In this document: positions 54,908 to 64,000 of the stretch, piece by piece | How positions within the stretch are numbered: position 1 is the first letter of the stretch | Layout: every line of letters begins with the position of its first letter | DNA from: Campylobacter sp. CNRCH_2014_0184h | GTDB lineage: Bacteria; Campylobacterota; Campylobacteria; Campylobacterales; Campylobacteraceae | DNA length: 64,000 nucleotides | Direction of reading: 5' to 3' | NCBI RefSeq assembly: GCF_025772985.1 | Contig: NZ_JAKMTB010000002.1 | Span: 1-64,000 of the forward strand | Program-made: the position numbers and the translations under genes | The notes under the pieces: generated by a model | What the model was told of the DNA's origin: nothing | Databases searched by the model: none | The model's input: only the letters and a program-made list of their open reading frames with translations

Positions 54908-56326
54908 TTAACCAAGTTTTGCTTTTAAAATTTCATTTACCTTAGCAGGATTAAATGCACCCTTGCCTGCTTTCATTGCCTGACCGACAAAGAAACCAAA
55001 AAGCTTATCTTTGCCACTTTTATATTCAGCTACTTTATCTTCGTTGTTTGCTAAAATTTCATCAACAATCTTTTCAATAGCACCATCATCGCTTACTTGT
55101 TTTAAACCAAGTTTTTCAATAGCATTATCAATTTCAACTTCTGTATTTTCAAACACATAAGCTAAAATATCCTTACCTGCTTTAGCGCTAATAACACCTT
55201 CTTCTATACGCTTGATTAAAACAGCTAATTTTTCTTGTTTTATAGGTGAGTTTTCTATAGTTAACTCACCTTTTAAAAGTCCCATTAACTCAGTTGTAAG
55301 CCAAGTAACACAAAGTTTTGGATTTAATTTTTGATCAATTAAATACTCAAAATATCTACAAAGCTCTAATGAAGAAACAATCACTTCACTATCGCTTTCT
55401 TTAATACCTAACTCACTAACAAATCTAGCTTTTTTCTCATCAGGAAGTTCAGGTATATCTTGATTTAGCATTTCATCATCTAAAATTACTGGTAAAAGAT
55501 CAGGATCAGGAAAGTATCTATATTCAGCAGAATCTTCCTTACCTCTCATACTTCTAGTAACCAAATTAACCGTATCAAATAATCTTGTTTCTTGCACAAC
55601 TTCTTGATCGTATTTTCCATCTTCCCAAGCTTCACTTTGGCGTTTTACTTCATACTCAATCGCCTTTTGGATAAAACGGAATGAATTTAAATTTTTAATC
55701 TCCACTCTAGTATAAAGCTTATCATCACCCTTTGGACGAATACTAACATTAGCATCACATCTAAAACTACCTTCTTGCATATTTGCATCTGAAATATCTA
55801 AAAATCTTATAATAGAATGAAGCTTTTTCAAATAAGCCACTGCTTCATCAGAACTTCTAAGTTCAGGCTCGCTAACGATTTCAAGCAAAGGTGTACCTGC
55901 TCTATTTAAATCTACTTTTGAAAAATTACTTTCATGTATATTTTTCCCCGCATCTTCTTCTAAATGAGCTCTAGTAATACCTATGCGTTTATTTTCTCCA
56001 TTTACATTAATAAACAGCTCACCATTTTCTACTATAGGAATGTCAAATTGCGAAATTTGATAAGCCTTTGGTAAATCGGGATAAAAATAATTTTTTCTAT
56101 TAAAAATACTTTTTTTATTTATAGTTGCATTAACTGCTTTTCCAAATGCTATAGCTTTTTTCACTGCTTCTTGATTTAATACAGGCAAAGCACCTGGTAA
56201 AGCTAAACATGTTGGGCATACATTAGTATTTGATTTTTCTCCAAAAGAAGTTGCACATGAACAAAAGATTTTTGTTTTGGTATTTAATTGTGCATGAACT
56301 TCAAGTCCTATAACAACTTCAAACAT
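54908..56326 (-). CDS. gatB: Aspartyl/glutamyl-tRNA amidotransferase subunit B
   Basis: A 472-residue GatB. The PET112 signature is near residue 145 ([17 protein letters not shown]). The N-terminal kinase-like part has [16 protein letters not shown] and [15 protein letters not shown], with zinc-binding cysteines. The C-terminal YqeY-like helical domain ends the protein ([17 protein letters not shown]). It amidates Glu-tRNA-Gln and Asp-tRNA-Asn with GatA and GatC. It heads the gatB-gpsA-pyrC2 operon. Confidence 0.98.
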   Translation of the reverse strand: MFEVVIGLEVHAQLNTKTKIFCSCATSFGEKSNTNVCPTCLALPGALPVLNQEAVKKAIAFGKAVNATINKKSIFNRKNYFYPDLPKAYQISQFDIPIVENGELFINVNGENKRIGITRAHLEEDAGKNIHESNFSKVDLNRAGTPLLEIVSEPELRSSDEAVAYLKKLHSIIRFLDISDANMQEGSFRCDANVSIRPKGDDKLYTRVEIKNLNSFRFIQKAIEYEVKRQSEAWEDGKYDQEVVQETRLFDTVNLVTRSMRGKEDSAEYRYFPDPDLLPVILDDEMLNQDIPELPDEKKARFVSELGIKESDSEVIVSSLELCRYFEYLIDQKLNPKLCVTWLTTELMGLLKGELTIENSPIKQEKLAVLIKRIEEGVISAKAGKDILAYVFENTEVEIDNAIEKLGLKQVSDDGAIEKIVDEILANNEDKVAEYKSGKDKLFGFFVGQAMKAGKGAFNPAKVNEILKAKLG

Positions 56327-56415
56327 TAAAATTTTCCTTAGAATTTTTTGTTTATTCTAGCGTTTTTTATTTCAAAAAGAGTTTAAAAAAGAATAAAAGA
56401 GGAATATTAAAAAAG

Positions 56416-56445
56416 AAAAAAGCAAAAAATATTTTTTGCTTTTTA
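56416..56445 (-). terminator. Terminator of atpB
   Basis: An AT-rich stem around AAAAGC and GCTTTT sits directly after the atpB stop. On the minus strand it is followed by T-runs. Only two G:C pairs support it, as often in this genus. The rest of the 123-base gap is AT-rich. Confidence 0.55.
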
Positions 56446-56449
56446 AAAA

Positions 56450-57130
56450 TTAATGATGTTCATCAACTACAGTTGCACCTGCTAAATAAACATAAGTTAA
56501 AATCATAAAAATAAAAGATTGTAAAAATGCCATAAAAGTTAGAAGCATATAAGCAGGTAGTGGTGCAACCCAAGGCACAAGAGCTAAAATAACTGCTAAG
56601 AATAAATCATCTCCTTTGATATTACCAAATAAACGGAAAGATAAAGAAATAACTCTTGAAAAATGAGAAACCACTTCTATAGGAAACATTAAAGGTGCTA
56701 GAATTTTAACAGGTCCCATAAAATGTGCAAAATACTTAAAAAATCCTTGAGTTCTAATGCCTTCAAAATGATAATACACAAATACTATAATAGCCAAAGA
56801 AGCACTAAAATTTAAACTAGCACTTGGAGCTTCAAAACCTGGGATAATTCCTATGATATTACTAAAAAACACCATAAAACCTATAGTTGCAACCAAAGGT
56901 AAATATTTTCTAGCAGCTTCATCACTACCCATGGTATCTCTACCCATGCTTAAAATGCCTTCCATATAAGCCTCAGCTAAATTCTGACTACCTCTTGGGA
57001 CAATTTGCATGGATCTTGTAGCAAGTTTTGCTAAAATTAAAGAAATCACAACCACTATACCCAAATGAAAAAAGTATGCAAAAGTGTGACTAGAATCTAT
57101 AAAAGAACTAAATAAAAATAAATCTTTCAT
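56450..57130 (-). CDS. atpB: F-type ATP synthase subunit a
   Basis: A 226-residue subunit a with five to six membrane segments. The essential Arg is in the [15 protein letters not shown] motif. Helices near 190-220 ([17 protein letters not shown]) contain the conserved Gln. It forms the proton half-channels with the c-ring. It stands apart from other F-ATPase genes, as is usual in Campylobacter, and lies next to a CrtI-like gene that I do not recall at this place in C. jejuni. Confidence 0.97.
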   Translation of the reverse strand: MKDLFLFSSFIDSSHTFAYFFHLGIVVVISLILAKLATRSMQIVPRGSQNLAEAYMEGILSMGRDTMGSDEAARKYLPLVATIGFMVFFSNIIGIIPGFEAPSASLNFSASLAIIVFVYYHFEGIRTQGFFKYFAHFMGPVKILAPLMFPIEVVSHFSRVISLSFRLFGNIKGDDLFLAVILALVPWVAPLPAYMLLTFMAFLQSFIFMILTYVYLAGATVVDEHH

Positions 57131-57192
57131 TAAAAATCCTTAGCAAAATAAATATTTTAAAGCTAATATTATAAAAAAAAATTGCTTATATT

Positions 57193-58701
57193 TTAATGAA
57201 AATTCATTTTATTAGCGCAAAAATATCCTCCTAAAATCGCACCTGTAAAACCACCGCCAGGAAATATAAAAGCATTAGCAAAATACAAATTTTCTATACT
57301 TTTACTTTTATAATGCAATCTATATTTAACCCCTTCTTGATCTTGAGAAAATCCATAAATTGTACCCTCATAAGCTTTGGTATATCTTTGTATAGTTTTT
57401 GGCGTAGCTAATTCTTGATGGATTAAGTGTGAACTTAAATTTGGAAATATCTCATCTAGTCTTTGCACTATAGCTTTTAATACTTCTTCTTTTTTAGCTT
57501 TATAATCTTGTTTATTTAAATCCCATTCACTATAATTTGAACTAAAAGCTACAACACCTATGTATTTATCGCTAGCTAAACCACTATCAATTTTAGAATA
57601 ATTCACAAAAGCCATAGGTCTTTTTTTGATATCTAATTTTAAAATATTAGTATTTTCATATGAACTATTTAAAAAATCATCTTCAAATATAAAATTGCAA
57701 TAATCCATATTTTCATAAATTTTAGAAATATCTTTATCATAAATAAAATAAGCACTTACCAAAGAACAAGCACGCTTTTTAGACTCTATTGCTTTGATTT
57801 CTTGGGTTAAGTTTAAATCTTTAAGCAAGTCTTTATATACGATTAAAGGATCACAATTTGCAATGATATTTTGCGCATAGATGGTGTGTTTTTGATTATT
57901 TTGAATGTATTCTACTCCATAAGCTTTTTGATCTTTTGTGAGTATTTTAACAACTTCAGCCTTAACTAAAACCTGTCCTTGATTTTCTTTTATAACCTCA
58001 GCCAAAGCATCACTTAAAGCTTGTGAGCCACCTTTAATATATACCCCACCATCATAATAATGCTTTTGAGCAATGCCATGAAAACTAAAAATAAATTCCT
58101 TACTATCATGATGATAATAACTCATATTTGCATTTAAAATCTTTTTTAACTTATCATTTTTAATATAAGCATTTAAAACATCATAAACTTTTTTATTAAA
58201 CAATCTATTTTTGATAAATATCCAAGAAGTGCTAAATGGAAATAACAATAATTCACTTAATTTTAAATCCCAAGGAAACCTTCGAATAGCATAAGCTTGC
58301 GTTTTTATAGCTTTAAAATATTTATCAATGCCTTTGCATTCTTGTGGAAATTCTTTTTTCAAAACCTCTTTTACGTTTTCTATACCATGAGGCAAAGTTA
58401 GATTATAATTTTTACTTTTAATACTCCATGCACTTGGTAAAAGTAAAATTTCAATTTTATTCTTTATACCAAGTTTTTCAAAAATCAAATGCTTCATATC
58501 AGTTTTTGCTTCACCTAGGTCCATTTCATGAAGCCCCGCATCAATCAAAGCACCTTTTCTTTTAAAACAAGTAGCACAACCACCAATTAAAGAATGCTGT
58601 TCTAAAACTAAAACTTTTTTACCATTTCTAGCTAAAAAAGCACCCGCGCTTAAGCCTCCAAGTCCTGAACCTATAATGATTACATCAAATTTTACATCCA
58701 T
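57193..58701 (-). CDS. FAD-dependent phytoene desaturase/CrtISO-like oxidoreductase
   Basis: A 502-residue flavoprotein of the CrtI/retinol saturase type. The FAD dinucleotide motif is IIGSGLGGLSAGAFLARNGK followed by VLEQHSLIGGCATCFKRKG. The C-terminal FPGGGFTGAILGGYFCAN matches the family's second FAD contact. No carotenoid genes are in the window, so the substrate is unlikely to be phytoene and remains unknown. The start lies 10 bases inside radA, and GAGG stands upstream of the ATG. It is inserted between radA and atpB relative to the C. jejuni order I remember. Confidence 0.85.
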   Translation of the reverse strand: MDVKFDVIIIGSGLGGLSAGAFLARNGKKVLVLEQHSLIGGCATCFKRKGALIDAGLHEMDLGEAKTDMKHLIFEKLGIKNKIEILLLPSAWSIKSKNYNLTLPHGIENVKEVLKKEFPQECKGIDKYFKAIKTQAYAIRRFPWDLKLSELLLFPFSTSWIFIKNRLFNKKVYDVLNAYIKNDKLKKILNANMSYYHHDSKEFIFSFHGIAQKHYYDGGVYIKGGSQALSDALAEVIKENQGQVLVKAEVVKILTKDQKAYGVEYIQNNQKHTIYAQNIIANCDPLIVYKDLLKDLNLTQEIKAIESKKRACSLVSAYFIYDKDISKIYENMDYCNFIFEDDFLNSSYENTNILKLDIKKRPMAFVNYSKIDSGLASDKYIGVVAFSSNYSEWDLNKQDYKAKKEEVLKAIVQRLDEIFPNLSSHLIHQELATPKTIQRYTKAYEGTIYGFSQDQEGVKYRLHYKSKSIENLYFANAFIFPGGGFTGAILGGYFCANKMNFH

Positions 58702-60032
58702 TCTAAAACCTCACGTAATTCTTTAGCTACAAAACATTTTAAACCAAGTTCTTCCATAGGTTTAACCGGCACTATGGCATTTTTAAATTTTTGCATTTTA
58801 GCTTCTTTTAAACGCACATCAAGTGAAAATACTTCTTTAATCTCACCATTTAAACTAAGCTCACCCACAAAAACACTATCTTTGCTTAAAGGGCGGTTTT
58901 TAAAACTTGAAATAATCGCTGCAACCACCGCTAAATCTGCCGCAGTTTCGCTAATTTTCACCCCACCACTTACATTAATAAATACATCATAATGCCCCAA
59001 AGGAATTTCAAGCTTTCTCTCAAGTAAAGCTATGAGCATATCTAAACGATTTTTTTCATAGCCTGTTGCACTACGCTTTGGGTAAGCACTCTCACAAACT
59101 AAGGCTTGAATTTCTAGCACTAAGGCTCTGCTTCCTTCCATCACTACACTCAAAGCGCTACCACTTACTGCCTTACCACGCGTAAAAAATCTATTAGCTA
59201 TGTCTTTAGCACTAATTAAACCCTTAGAAGTCATTTCAAAAATACCAACTTCGGAAATATTTCCAAAACGATTTTTAAAACCTCTTAAAATCCTTATTTC
59301 TTTATTAGCATCGCCTTCAAAATAAAGCACTACATCTACCATATGCTCTAAAATTCTAGGTCCAGCTATAGCTCCATCTTTAGTGATATGTCCTATGATA
59401 AAAGTGCTAATATTATTAGCCTTAGAATAGCGCATTAACTCAAAAGTAATTTCTCTAACTTGAGTGATACTACCTGCTGCTGAAGTAATTTTATTAGAAT
59501 ATAAAGTTTGAATAGAATCAATAATTAAAATTTCATAATCTTTTTTAGAAAGCTCGCTTAAAATATCTTCCAAGCAAAGTTCAGTAAGTAAAAATAAATT
59601 CTCACAATTTGCATTCAAACGATCTGCGCGCAGTTTGATTTGAGATTTACTCTCCTCTCCACTTACATAAAGTACTTTTTTACCACTTTTTGCCAAATTA
59701 GAAGCAATTTTTAATAAAAGTGTGGATTTTCCAACCCCAGGTGAACCCCCAATTAACACCAAAGAACCCACAACAAGCCCACCACCTAAAACTAAATCAA
59801 GTTCATTATCATCAGTGCTAATACGTGTAAAATTTTCTGCTATAACATCATTTATACATACTGCAGAACTTGGAGTGTTTGAGAGTGAATTTAACTCTTT
59901 TAAAACCTTAATTTGTTCTTGCTTTAACTCAATAAAACTATCCCAAGAACCACATTCAGGACATTTACCTAGCCATTTACTTTGCTGATTTCCACAAGCT
60001 TGACATTCAAATAAAATATGTTTTTTAGCCAT
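58692..60032 (-). CDS. radA: DNA repair protein RadA
   Basis: A 446-residue RadA (Sms). The N-terminal zinc site is Cys10/13/24/27 (CQACG and CPECG). Walker A is GGSPGVGKS (95-103). The RadA-specific KNRFG motif lies in GFKNRFGNISEVG. A C-terminal Lon-like domain (about 290-446, VSGGVKISETAADLAV) follows. It promotes branch migration in recombination and helps natural transformation. It follows ftsY by three bases and overlaps the CrtI-like gene by ten. Confidence 0.97.
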   Translation of the reverse strand: MAKKHILFECQACGNQQSKWLGKCPECGSWDSFIELKQEQIKVLKELNSLSNTPSSAVCINDVIAENFTRISTDDNELDLVLGGGLVVGSLVLIGGSPGVGKSTLLLKIASNLAKSGKKVLYVSGEESKSQIKLRADRLNANCENLFLLTELCLEDILSELSKKDYEILIIDSIQTLYSNKITSAAGSITQVREITFELMRYSKANNISTFIIGHITKDGAIAGPRILEHMVDVVLYFEGDANKEIRILRGFKNRFGNISEVGIFEMTSKGLISAKDIANRFFTRGKAVSGSALSVVMEGSRALVLEIQALVCESAYPKRSATGYEKNRLDMLIALLERKLEIPLGHYDVFINVSGGVKISETAADLAVVAAIISSFKNRPLSKDSVFVGELSLNGEIKEVFSLDVRLKEAKMQKFKNAIVPVKPMEELGLKCFVAKELREVLEWM

Positions 60033-60035
60033 AAA

Positions 60036-60902
60036 TTATGCAAAAATCTCTTCAACTAAAGTTTTAACGTATTCATTAGGATTAAACTCATGAATTTGTC
60101 CTAGCTGCTCCCCTACTCCTACATATAAAATAGGAAGCTCAAGTTCTCTTGCTATGCTAAATAAAGCTCCACCTTTAGCGGTTCCATCAAGTTTTGTAAT
60201 AATCACTCCATCAAGTTTTACTAAATCATTAAAAGCTTTTGCTTGCAAAATTCCTGCCACACCTTGAGTGCCATCAAGTACAAGGATTTTTCTATGAGGA
60301 GCTCCCTGCATAGCTTTATCACTTATACGAACAATTTTTTCAAGCTCATTAGCAAGATTTTTTTGATTTTGCAAGCGTCCTGCTGTATCTAAAATAACCC
60401 TATCATAGTTTTTTGCCAAAGCTTTAGAAATAGCATCATAAGCAACTGCTGAAGGATCGTGTCCTTGTGAAGTAGCTATGATATCTATATCTAATTTTTG
60501 CGCCCATAATTTTAACTGCTCTATAGCTCCTGCCCTAAAAGTATCACAAGCTCCAAGTATAACCTTTTCACCATTTTCTTTATGCAAATGTGCCATTTTA
60601 GCAATGCTTGTGGTCTTACCCACTCCATTTACACCTAAAATCAAATCCACAAAAGGTTTGGCATTAGCAAGTTCTGGCTTATCATAAATAAAATAAGTTC
60701 CCATAACACGTTCTAAATCAGCCTTTTTAACCTCATCATTTGGAGGAAGATAGTAAATAATCTCTTCAACTATTTCATACGCCACATCAGCTTCTAAAAG
60801 CATTTCTTCAAGCAAATCTTTAGTAATGATTTTATTTGAAGCCTTAACTAAATGAATACTTTCTAAGGTTTTTTTCAAACCATTTTTTAAAAATCCAAAC
60901 AT
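60036..60902 (-). CDS. ftsY: Signal recognition particle receptor FtsY
   Basis: A 288-residue SRP receptor GTPase containing the N and G domains only, without the long acidic A domain of E. coli. Motifs are GVNGVGKTTSIAK (G1), DTFRAGAIEQLKLW, DTAGR and TKLDGTAKGG. The ATG at 60902 overlaps the preceding stop as TGATG, and I prefer it to the GTG one codon earlier. The N-terminal FGFLKNGLKKTL is an amphipathic helix likely to bind the membrane. It docks SRP-ribosome complexes at SecYEG. Confidence 0.96.
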   Translation of the reverse strand: MFGFLKNGLKKTLESIHLVKASNKIITKDLLEEMLLEADVAYEIVEEIIYYLPPNDEVKKADLERVMGTYFIYDKPELANAKPFVDLILGVNGVGKTTSIAKMAHLHKENGEKVILGACDTFRAGAIEQLKLWAQKLDIDIIATSQGHDPSAVAYDAISKALAKNYDRVILDTAGRLQNQKNLANELEKIVRISDKAMQGAPHRKILVLDGTQGVAGILQAKAFNDLVKLDGVIITKLDGTAKGGALFSIARELELPILYVGVGEQLGQIHEFNPNEYVKTLVEEIFA

Positions 60903-61447
60903 CACATTATCGCTTTTTGTATATCTATATCTAACATTTCTTCAGGGATTATCCCTAAATACTCTTTAATTTTTTCACCTTTTGTATTAAATAACACCAT
61001 TGTTGGTACAGAACTGACATTTAAAACTTTAGAAAAAACAAAATTATTCTCTCCTATAGCTACTGGAAATTTAATTTTTTCATCTTCTATAAAAGTTAAT
61101 ATTTCTTGCTCCTTATTCTCTTCTAAAAAAAGCGCTATTACTTCAAATCTATCTTGATATTTTTTATTTAGATTATTTAAATGTGGAATTTGAGCCTTAC
61201 AAGGTGCACACCAAGTCGTAAAAAAAACAAACAACTTAGCTTTAGCTGTATCATCAAAATTAAATGCTTGCTCATGATATTTCACATACATTTTTCTACC
61301 ATCTAAAAATTTTAAAGTAAAATCAGTATTTTCACTTTGAGTTAAACTTGCATTGTCTGTATTTTCAATGCTAGAATTTTCTTTATCACTCGAACATGAA
61401 GTAAAAAATATCATAATAAAAATTACTAAAAAAATTTTAAATTTCAA
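60902..61447 (-). CDS. TlpA-type thioredoxin lipoprotein (Cj1207c-like)
   Basis: A 181-residue thioredoxin-fold lipoprotein. The signal ends in FFTSC (Cys18). The thioredoxin domain has TTWCAPCKAQIP (the CAPC motif) and cis-proline SSVPTMVLF. This predicts a periplasmic thiol-disulfide reductase, perhaps in cytochrome c maturation. The start is TTG, with AAGGA about six bases upstream. Its stop overlaps ftsY. It differs from the two thioredoxins in the iron operon at the active site (CAPC against CGAC and CASC). Confidence 0.88.
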   Translation of the reverse strand: MKFKIFLVIFIMIFFTSCSSDKENSSIENTDNASLTQSENTDFTLKFLDGRKMYVKYHEQAFNFDDTAKAKLFVFFTTWCAPCKAQIPHLNNLNKKYQDRFEVIALFLEENKEQEILTFIEDEKIKFPVAIGENNFVFSKVLNVSSVPTMVLFNTKGEKIKEYLGIIPEEMLDIDIQKAIM

Positions 61448-61477
61448 ATCTTATCCTTATGATTTTTTAAGCTTAAA

Positions 61478-61483
61478 AGTATA
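61478..61483 (-). promoter_or_regulatory. Predicted -10 box of the thioredoxin-ftsY-radA operon
   Basis: TATACT on the minus strand, preceded by TTATGT, lies about 31 bases before the TTG start, in the 67-base gap between divergent genes. Confidence 0.45.
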
Positions 61484-61514
61484 ACATAAAAAGTTAAAAA
61501 CTTTAAGGAAAGCC

Positions 61515-62144
61515 TTGATAAAAAACAATTTTAGAATAAAACAAAAATCCAAAATGCATTTAAAATTAAAGTATCAATACAAAAGGGATTTTTTGGTTTT
61601 TCAAGAAATAATGAAAATTCTAAATTTATACAAAAATTGTAAAAATATTCTTATATATATCCCTTTAAAATATGAAATTAATCTTTATAAATTTAGACAT
61701 TTTCTAACAAAAAAATATCAAATTTTCGTCCCATTTATGCAAGATAAAAGTTTAAAGGTAGTAAAATTAAGATTAGCTCTTGAAAAAAAGAGCTTTGGGG
61801 TGTATGAGCCAAAAGATTCTTTTTTGCAAACTCGCATTGATGTTGCGATTATCCCTGTAATAGGCGTAGATGCAAAGTTAGGAAGAATCGGTCATGGTCA
61901 AGGTTTTTACGATAGGTTTTTTGAAAGCATTTCTTATAAAAAGCCTTTAGTTATTTTCACGCAAATGATCGATGCAAAATCTGATCAATTTTTTAGCCAA
62001 GATCATGATATAAAAGGAAATTTTTATATAAACCCTTATAAAAAATATTTTAGGAAAGTTAAAAACAATGATAGAAATATTAGTCGCATTAATAGCCGTT
62101 TTTATAGGCGGAGGGATTGGGTATATAGTCGCCAAAAAGATTAA
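61515..62144 (+). CDS. 5-formyltetrahydrofolate cyclo-ligase
   Basis: A 209-residue 5-FCL. The C-terminal signature VIGVDAKLGRIGHGQGFYDRFF is the conserved GRLGYGGGYYDR-type loop. The opening is basic. It makes 5,10-methenyl-THF from 5-formyl-THF. The start is TTG, with AAGGA four bases upstream; an ATG at codon 14 (61554) is an alternative. The last 77 bases overlap rny in another frame, so the very basic tail (about 25 residues) is likely dispensable. It corresponds to C. jejuni Cj1208. Confidence 0.88.
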   Translation: MIKNNFRIKQKSKMHLKLKYQYKRDFLVFQEIMKILNLYKNCKNILIYIPLKYEINLYKFRHFLTKKYQIFVPFMQDKSLKVVKLRLALEKKSFGVYEPKDSFLQTRIDVAIIPVIGVDAKLGRIGHGQGFYDRFFESISYKKPLVIFTQMIDAKSDQFFSQDHDIKGNFYINPYKKYFRKVKNNDRNISRINSRFYRRRDWVYSRQKD

Positions 62145-63621
62145 TGATGCAAATTTCAATATCTTTTTAGAGCAAGCAAAAGCAAAAGCAAAAGCCATTG
62201 AATATGAAGCTGAACTAACACTTAAAGATGCTAAAAATTCGGTTGCTGAAGCTGAATTTGCGGCAAAGAAAAAATTTGATGAAAAAATTCAAAAACTTCA
62301 AAAAGAACATTCTATTAAGCTAGAAGAGCTTAATAAAAAAGAACAAAATCTTCATTATCAAGAAAAACTTCATGAGGAAAATAAAAACAAGTTAGCAAAA
62401 GAACAGCAAGCTATAAAAGCTTTACACGAGGAAAATGAAAATTTAAAACAAAATTATGAAACAAAGCTTAGTGAAGTATTAAAAATTCTTGAGCATTCAG
62501 CTGGTCTTACACAAGAAGAAGCAAAAAATATAGTTTTACAAAAAGTAGAAGAAAACTCAAGAGCTGAAATTGCTCATATTGTTAGAAAATACGAAGAAGA
62601 AGCTAGAAATGAAGCCAAAAGAAAAGCTAATTTTATCTTAGCGCAAGCTACTTCAAGATTTGCAGGAGAATTTGCTGCTGAAAGATTAATCAATGTAGTA
62701 AATATCAAAAATGATGAGCTAAAAGGTCGTATTATAGGTAAAGAAGGAAGAAATGTTAAAACCTTAGAAATGGTTTTGGGTGTTGATATTATCATTGATG
62801 ATACACCTGGAGCGATTATAGTAAGTTGTTTTAATCTATATAGACGCGCCATTGCTACAAAAGTGATTGAACTTTTAGTTGAAGATGGCAGAATTCAACC
62901 TGCAAAAATAGAAGAAATTCATGAAAAAGTTTGCAAAGAATTTGAAGATAATATCTTAGAAGAAGGTCAAACTATAGTAATGGATCTAGGACTTAATAAT
63001 ATACATCCTGAAATTGTTAAATTAATAGGAAAATTAAGATATAGAGCAAGTTATGGCCAAAATGCTCTAGCACATTCTTTAGAAGTGGCACATTTAGCTG
63101 GAATCATAGCAGCTGAGTGTGGTGGGGATGAAAAATTAGCAAGAAGAGCTGGGATTTTACACGATATAGGCAAGGCTTTAACACATGAATTTGAAGGTTC
63201 TCATGTGGATTTAGGAGCTGAACTTTGTAAAAGATATAAAGAACATCCTGTTGTAATTAATGCAATTTATGCTCATCATGGGCATGAAGAAGCTATTAGC
63301 ATAGAATCAGCTGCAGTTTGTACAGCAGATACACTAAGCGCTGCACGCCCTGGTGCAAGACGTGAAGTTTTAGAAGCCTTCTTAAAAAGAGTGAGCGAAC
63401 TTGAAGATATAGCAAAAAGTAAAGAAGGGGTTAAAAAAGCTTATGCTATTAATGCTGGCAGGGAAATTAGAGTTATTGTTAATGCAAAATTAGTCAATGA
63501 TGATGAATCTGTGCTTTTAGCTAAAGAAATAGCTGAAGAGATTCAAGAAAAAGTTCAATACCCTGGCGAAATAAAAGTCAATGTCATCAGAGAGCTTAGA
63601 GCGATTGATTTTGCAAGATAA
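62068..63621 (+). CDS. rny: Ribonuclease Y
   Basis: A 517-residue RNase Y. An N-terminal membrane segment (about 3-24) is followed by a long coiled coil (about 35-200), a KH domain (about 205-270, GRIIGKEGRNVKTLE), and an HD domain with HSLEVAHLAG and ILHDIGKAL. The metal ligands His and Asp are in these. It starts the decay of many mRNAs at the membrane. The start lies 77 bases inside the previous gene. The ATG is fixed by the membrane anchor MIEILVALIAVFIG. It likely shares a transcript with the DedA-family gene. Confidence 0.97.
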   Translation: MIEILVALIAVFIGGGIGYIVAKKINDANFNIFLEQAKAKAKAIEYEAELTLKDAKNSVAEAEFAAKKKFDEKIQKLQKEHSIKLEELNKKEQNLHYQEKLHEENKNKLAKEQQAIKALHEENENLKQNYETKLSEVLKILEHSAGLTQEEAKNIVLQKVEENSRAEIAHIVRKYEEEARNEAKRKANFILAQATSRFAGEFAAERLINVVNIKNDELKGRIIGKEGRNVKTLEMVLGVDIIIDDTPGAIIVSCFNLYRRAIATKVIELLVEDGRIQPAKIEEIHEKVCKEFEDNILEEGQTIVMDLGLNNIHPEIVKLIGKLRYRASYGQNALAHSLEVAHLAGIIAAECGGDEKLARRAGILHDIGKALTHEFEGSHVDLGAELCKRYKEHPVVINAIYAHHGHEEAISIESAAVCTADTLSAARPGARREVLEAFLKRVSELEDIAKSKEGVKKAYAINAGREIRVIVNAKLVNDDESVLLAKEIAEEIQEKVQYPGEIKVNVIRELRAIDFAR

Positions 63622-63629
63622 GGTTTTTC

Positions 63630-64000
63630 ATGCAAGAAATGATAGATAATCTAAGTACTTATGGCTATTTGATTTTATTTTTTTATTCTTTTGGTGGAGG
63701 TATGGTTGCTATACTTGCTGCAGGAGTGCTTTGTGCAAGTTCTACTAAACTTGATTTGCATTTATGTATATTTTTAGCCTTTTTAGCTAATACCATAGGC
63801 TCAACCTTGTTGTTTATCTTGGGAAAATACTACAAAAAAGACATAATGCCTTATTTTAAAAATCATAGAAGAAAAATCGCTCTTGCTATGATGAAAATCA
63901 AAAAATACGGCGACTTGCTTTTAGTGGTGCAAAAATTTATCTATGGAGTAAAAACCATCATTCCTATAGCAGCAGGTCTTTGTAAATTTAGCTTTGTAAG
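63630..64000 (+). CDS. DedA-family membrane protein (partial, cut by window end)
   Basis: The first 123 codons of a membrane protein of the DedA/SNARE-associated family (C. jejuni Cj1210-like). It has hydrophobic segments near residues 14-36 and 45-65. The region KYGDLLLVVQKFIYGVKTIIPIAAG matches the conserved R-(I/V)-x-P-x-(V/L)-R-type loop. Such proteins are lipid flippases that recycle undecaprenyl phosphate or phosphatidylethanolamine. AGG precedes the ATG, nine bases after rny, so it belongs to that operon. The end lies outside the window. Confidence 0.85.
   Translation, partial: MQEMIDNLSTYGYLILFFYSFGGGMVAILAAGVLCASSTKLDLHLCIFLAFLANTIGSTLLFILGKYYKKDIMPYFKNHRRKIALAMMKIKKYGDLLLVVQKFIYGVKTIIPIAAGLCKFSFV

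Noticed and set aside
1-64000. CRISPR array, insertion sequence or prophage
   Set aside because: No spaced direct repeats, transposase-like reading frames, phage genes or integrase were found.

Overview
The window is a strongly AT-rich, densely coded stretch of a Campylobacter chromosome, most likely a member of the C. lari group. This rests on Campylobacterota-type genes (FTR1/P19 iron system, a CetZ-like chemoreceptor, atpE separated from atpB, ftsA-ftsZ behind ppiD), on the many TTG/GTG starts preceded by AAGGA/GGAG, and on gene blocks that match the C. jejuni order from memory: Cj1658-1665, Cj0692c-0696, Cj0680-0686, Cj0891c-0898, Cj0932c-0936, Cj1195c-1197c and Cj1204c-1210. The blocks are joined differently here and are separated by genes I do not remember at these places in C. 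jejuni: a GT90 glycosyltransferase with an aminotransferase, pncB, a C69 dipeptidase, an ABC export cassette, a third sodium symporter and a CrtI-like oxidoreductase. No database was consulted, so species and locus matches come from recall.

Layout. 154-8226 (-): a Fur-box-preceded iron uptake operon: FTR1 permease, P19, a DUF2318 membrane protein, two MacB/FtsX-type permeases, an ATPase and two thioredoxin-like lipoproteins. 8487-11706: a C4-dicarboxylate symporter (+), then a D-amino-acid-transaminase-like enzyme and a GT90 glycosyltransferase (-). 11837-18858: envelope and division genes: an unknown membrane protein, an FtsL-like protein, rsmH, a degenerate class II aldolase, ppiD, ftsA, ftsZ. 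18880-27875: pncB, ispG, an exported C69 dipeptidase, priA with a pseudopilin and a ZapA-like/coiled-coil pair, uvrB. 27950-32583 (+): a five-gene adaptor/two-ATPase/two-permease exporter. 32601-42457 (-): efp, serA, a small membrane protein, rpsA, ispH, aroA, pheT, pheS. 42530-50384: hinT (+), then pckA, pycB and three tandem NSS symporters (-). 50506-52831 (+): atpE with an unusual structured leader, tRNA-Leu(GAG), an unknown coiled-coil protein, a double-PAS chemoreceptor. 52843-61447 (-): a dihydroorotase-like protein, gpsA, gatB, atpB, a CrtI-like oxidoreductase, radA, ftsY, a TlpA-type thioredoxin. 61515-64000 (+): 5-formyltetrahydrofolate cyclo-ligase, rny and a DedA-family gene cut by the window end.

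Genes are tightly packed, with many ATGA, TGATG or longer overlaps that imply translational coupling. No gene-free stretch exceeds 300 bases; the longest (8227-8486) holds divergent promoters and the Fur box. I saw no CRISPR array, insertion sequence, prophage, rRNA or origin, and no long poly-G/C phase-variation tract.

The points most worth a second look are a 222-bp identical tract shared by two of the three tandem symporters (likely gene conversion), a compact structured leader in front of atpE, a split version of the YbhF double ATPase, a ZapA-like/coiled-coil gene pair in the priA operon, an FtsL-like protein with a very long cytoplasmic part, and three enzyme-family members that have lost expected active-site residues (class II aldolase, dihydroorotase, D-amino-acid transaminase).
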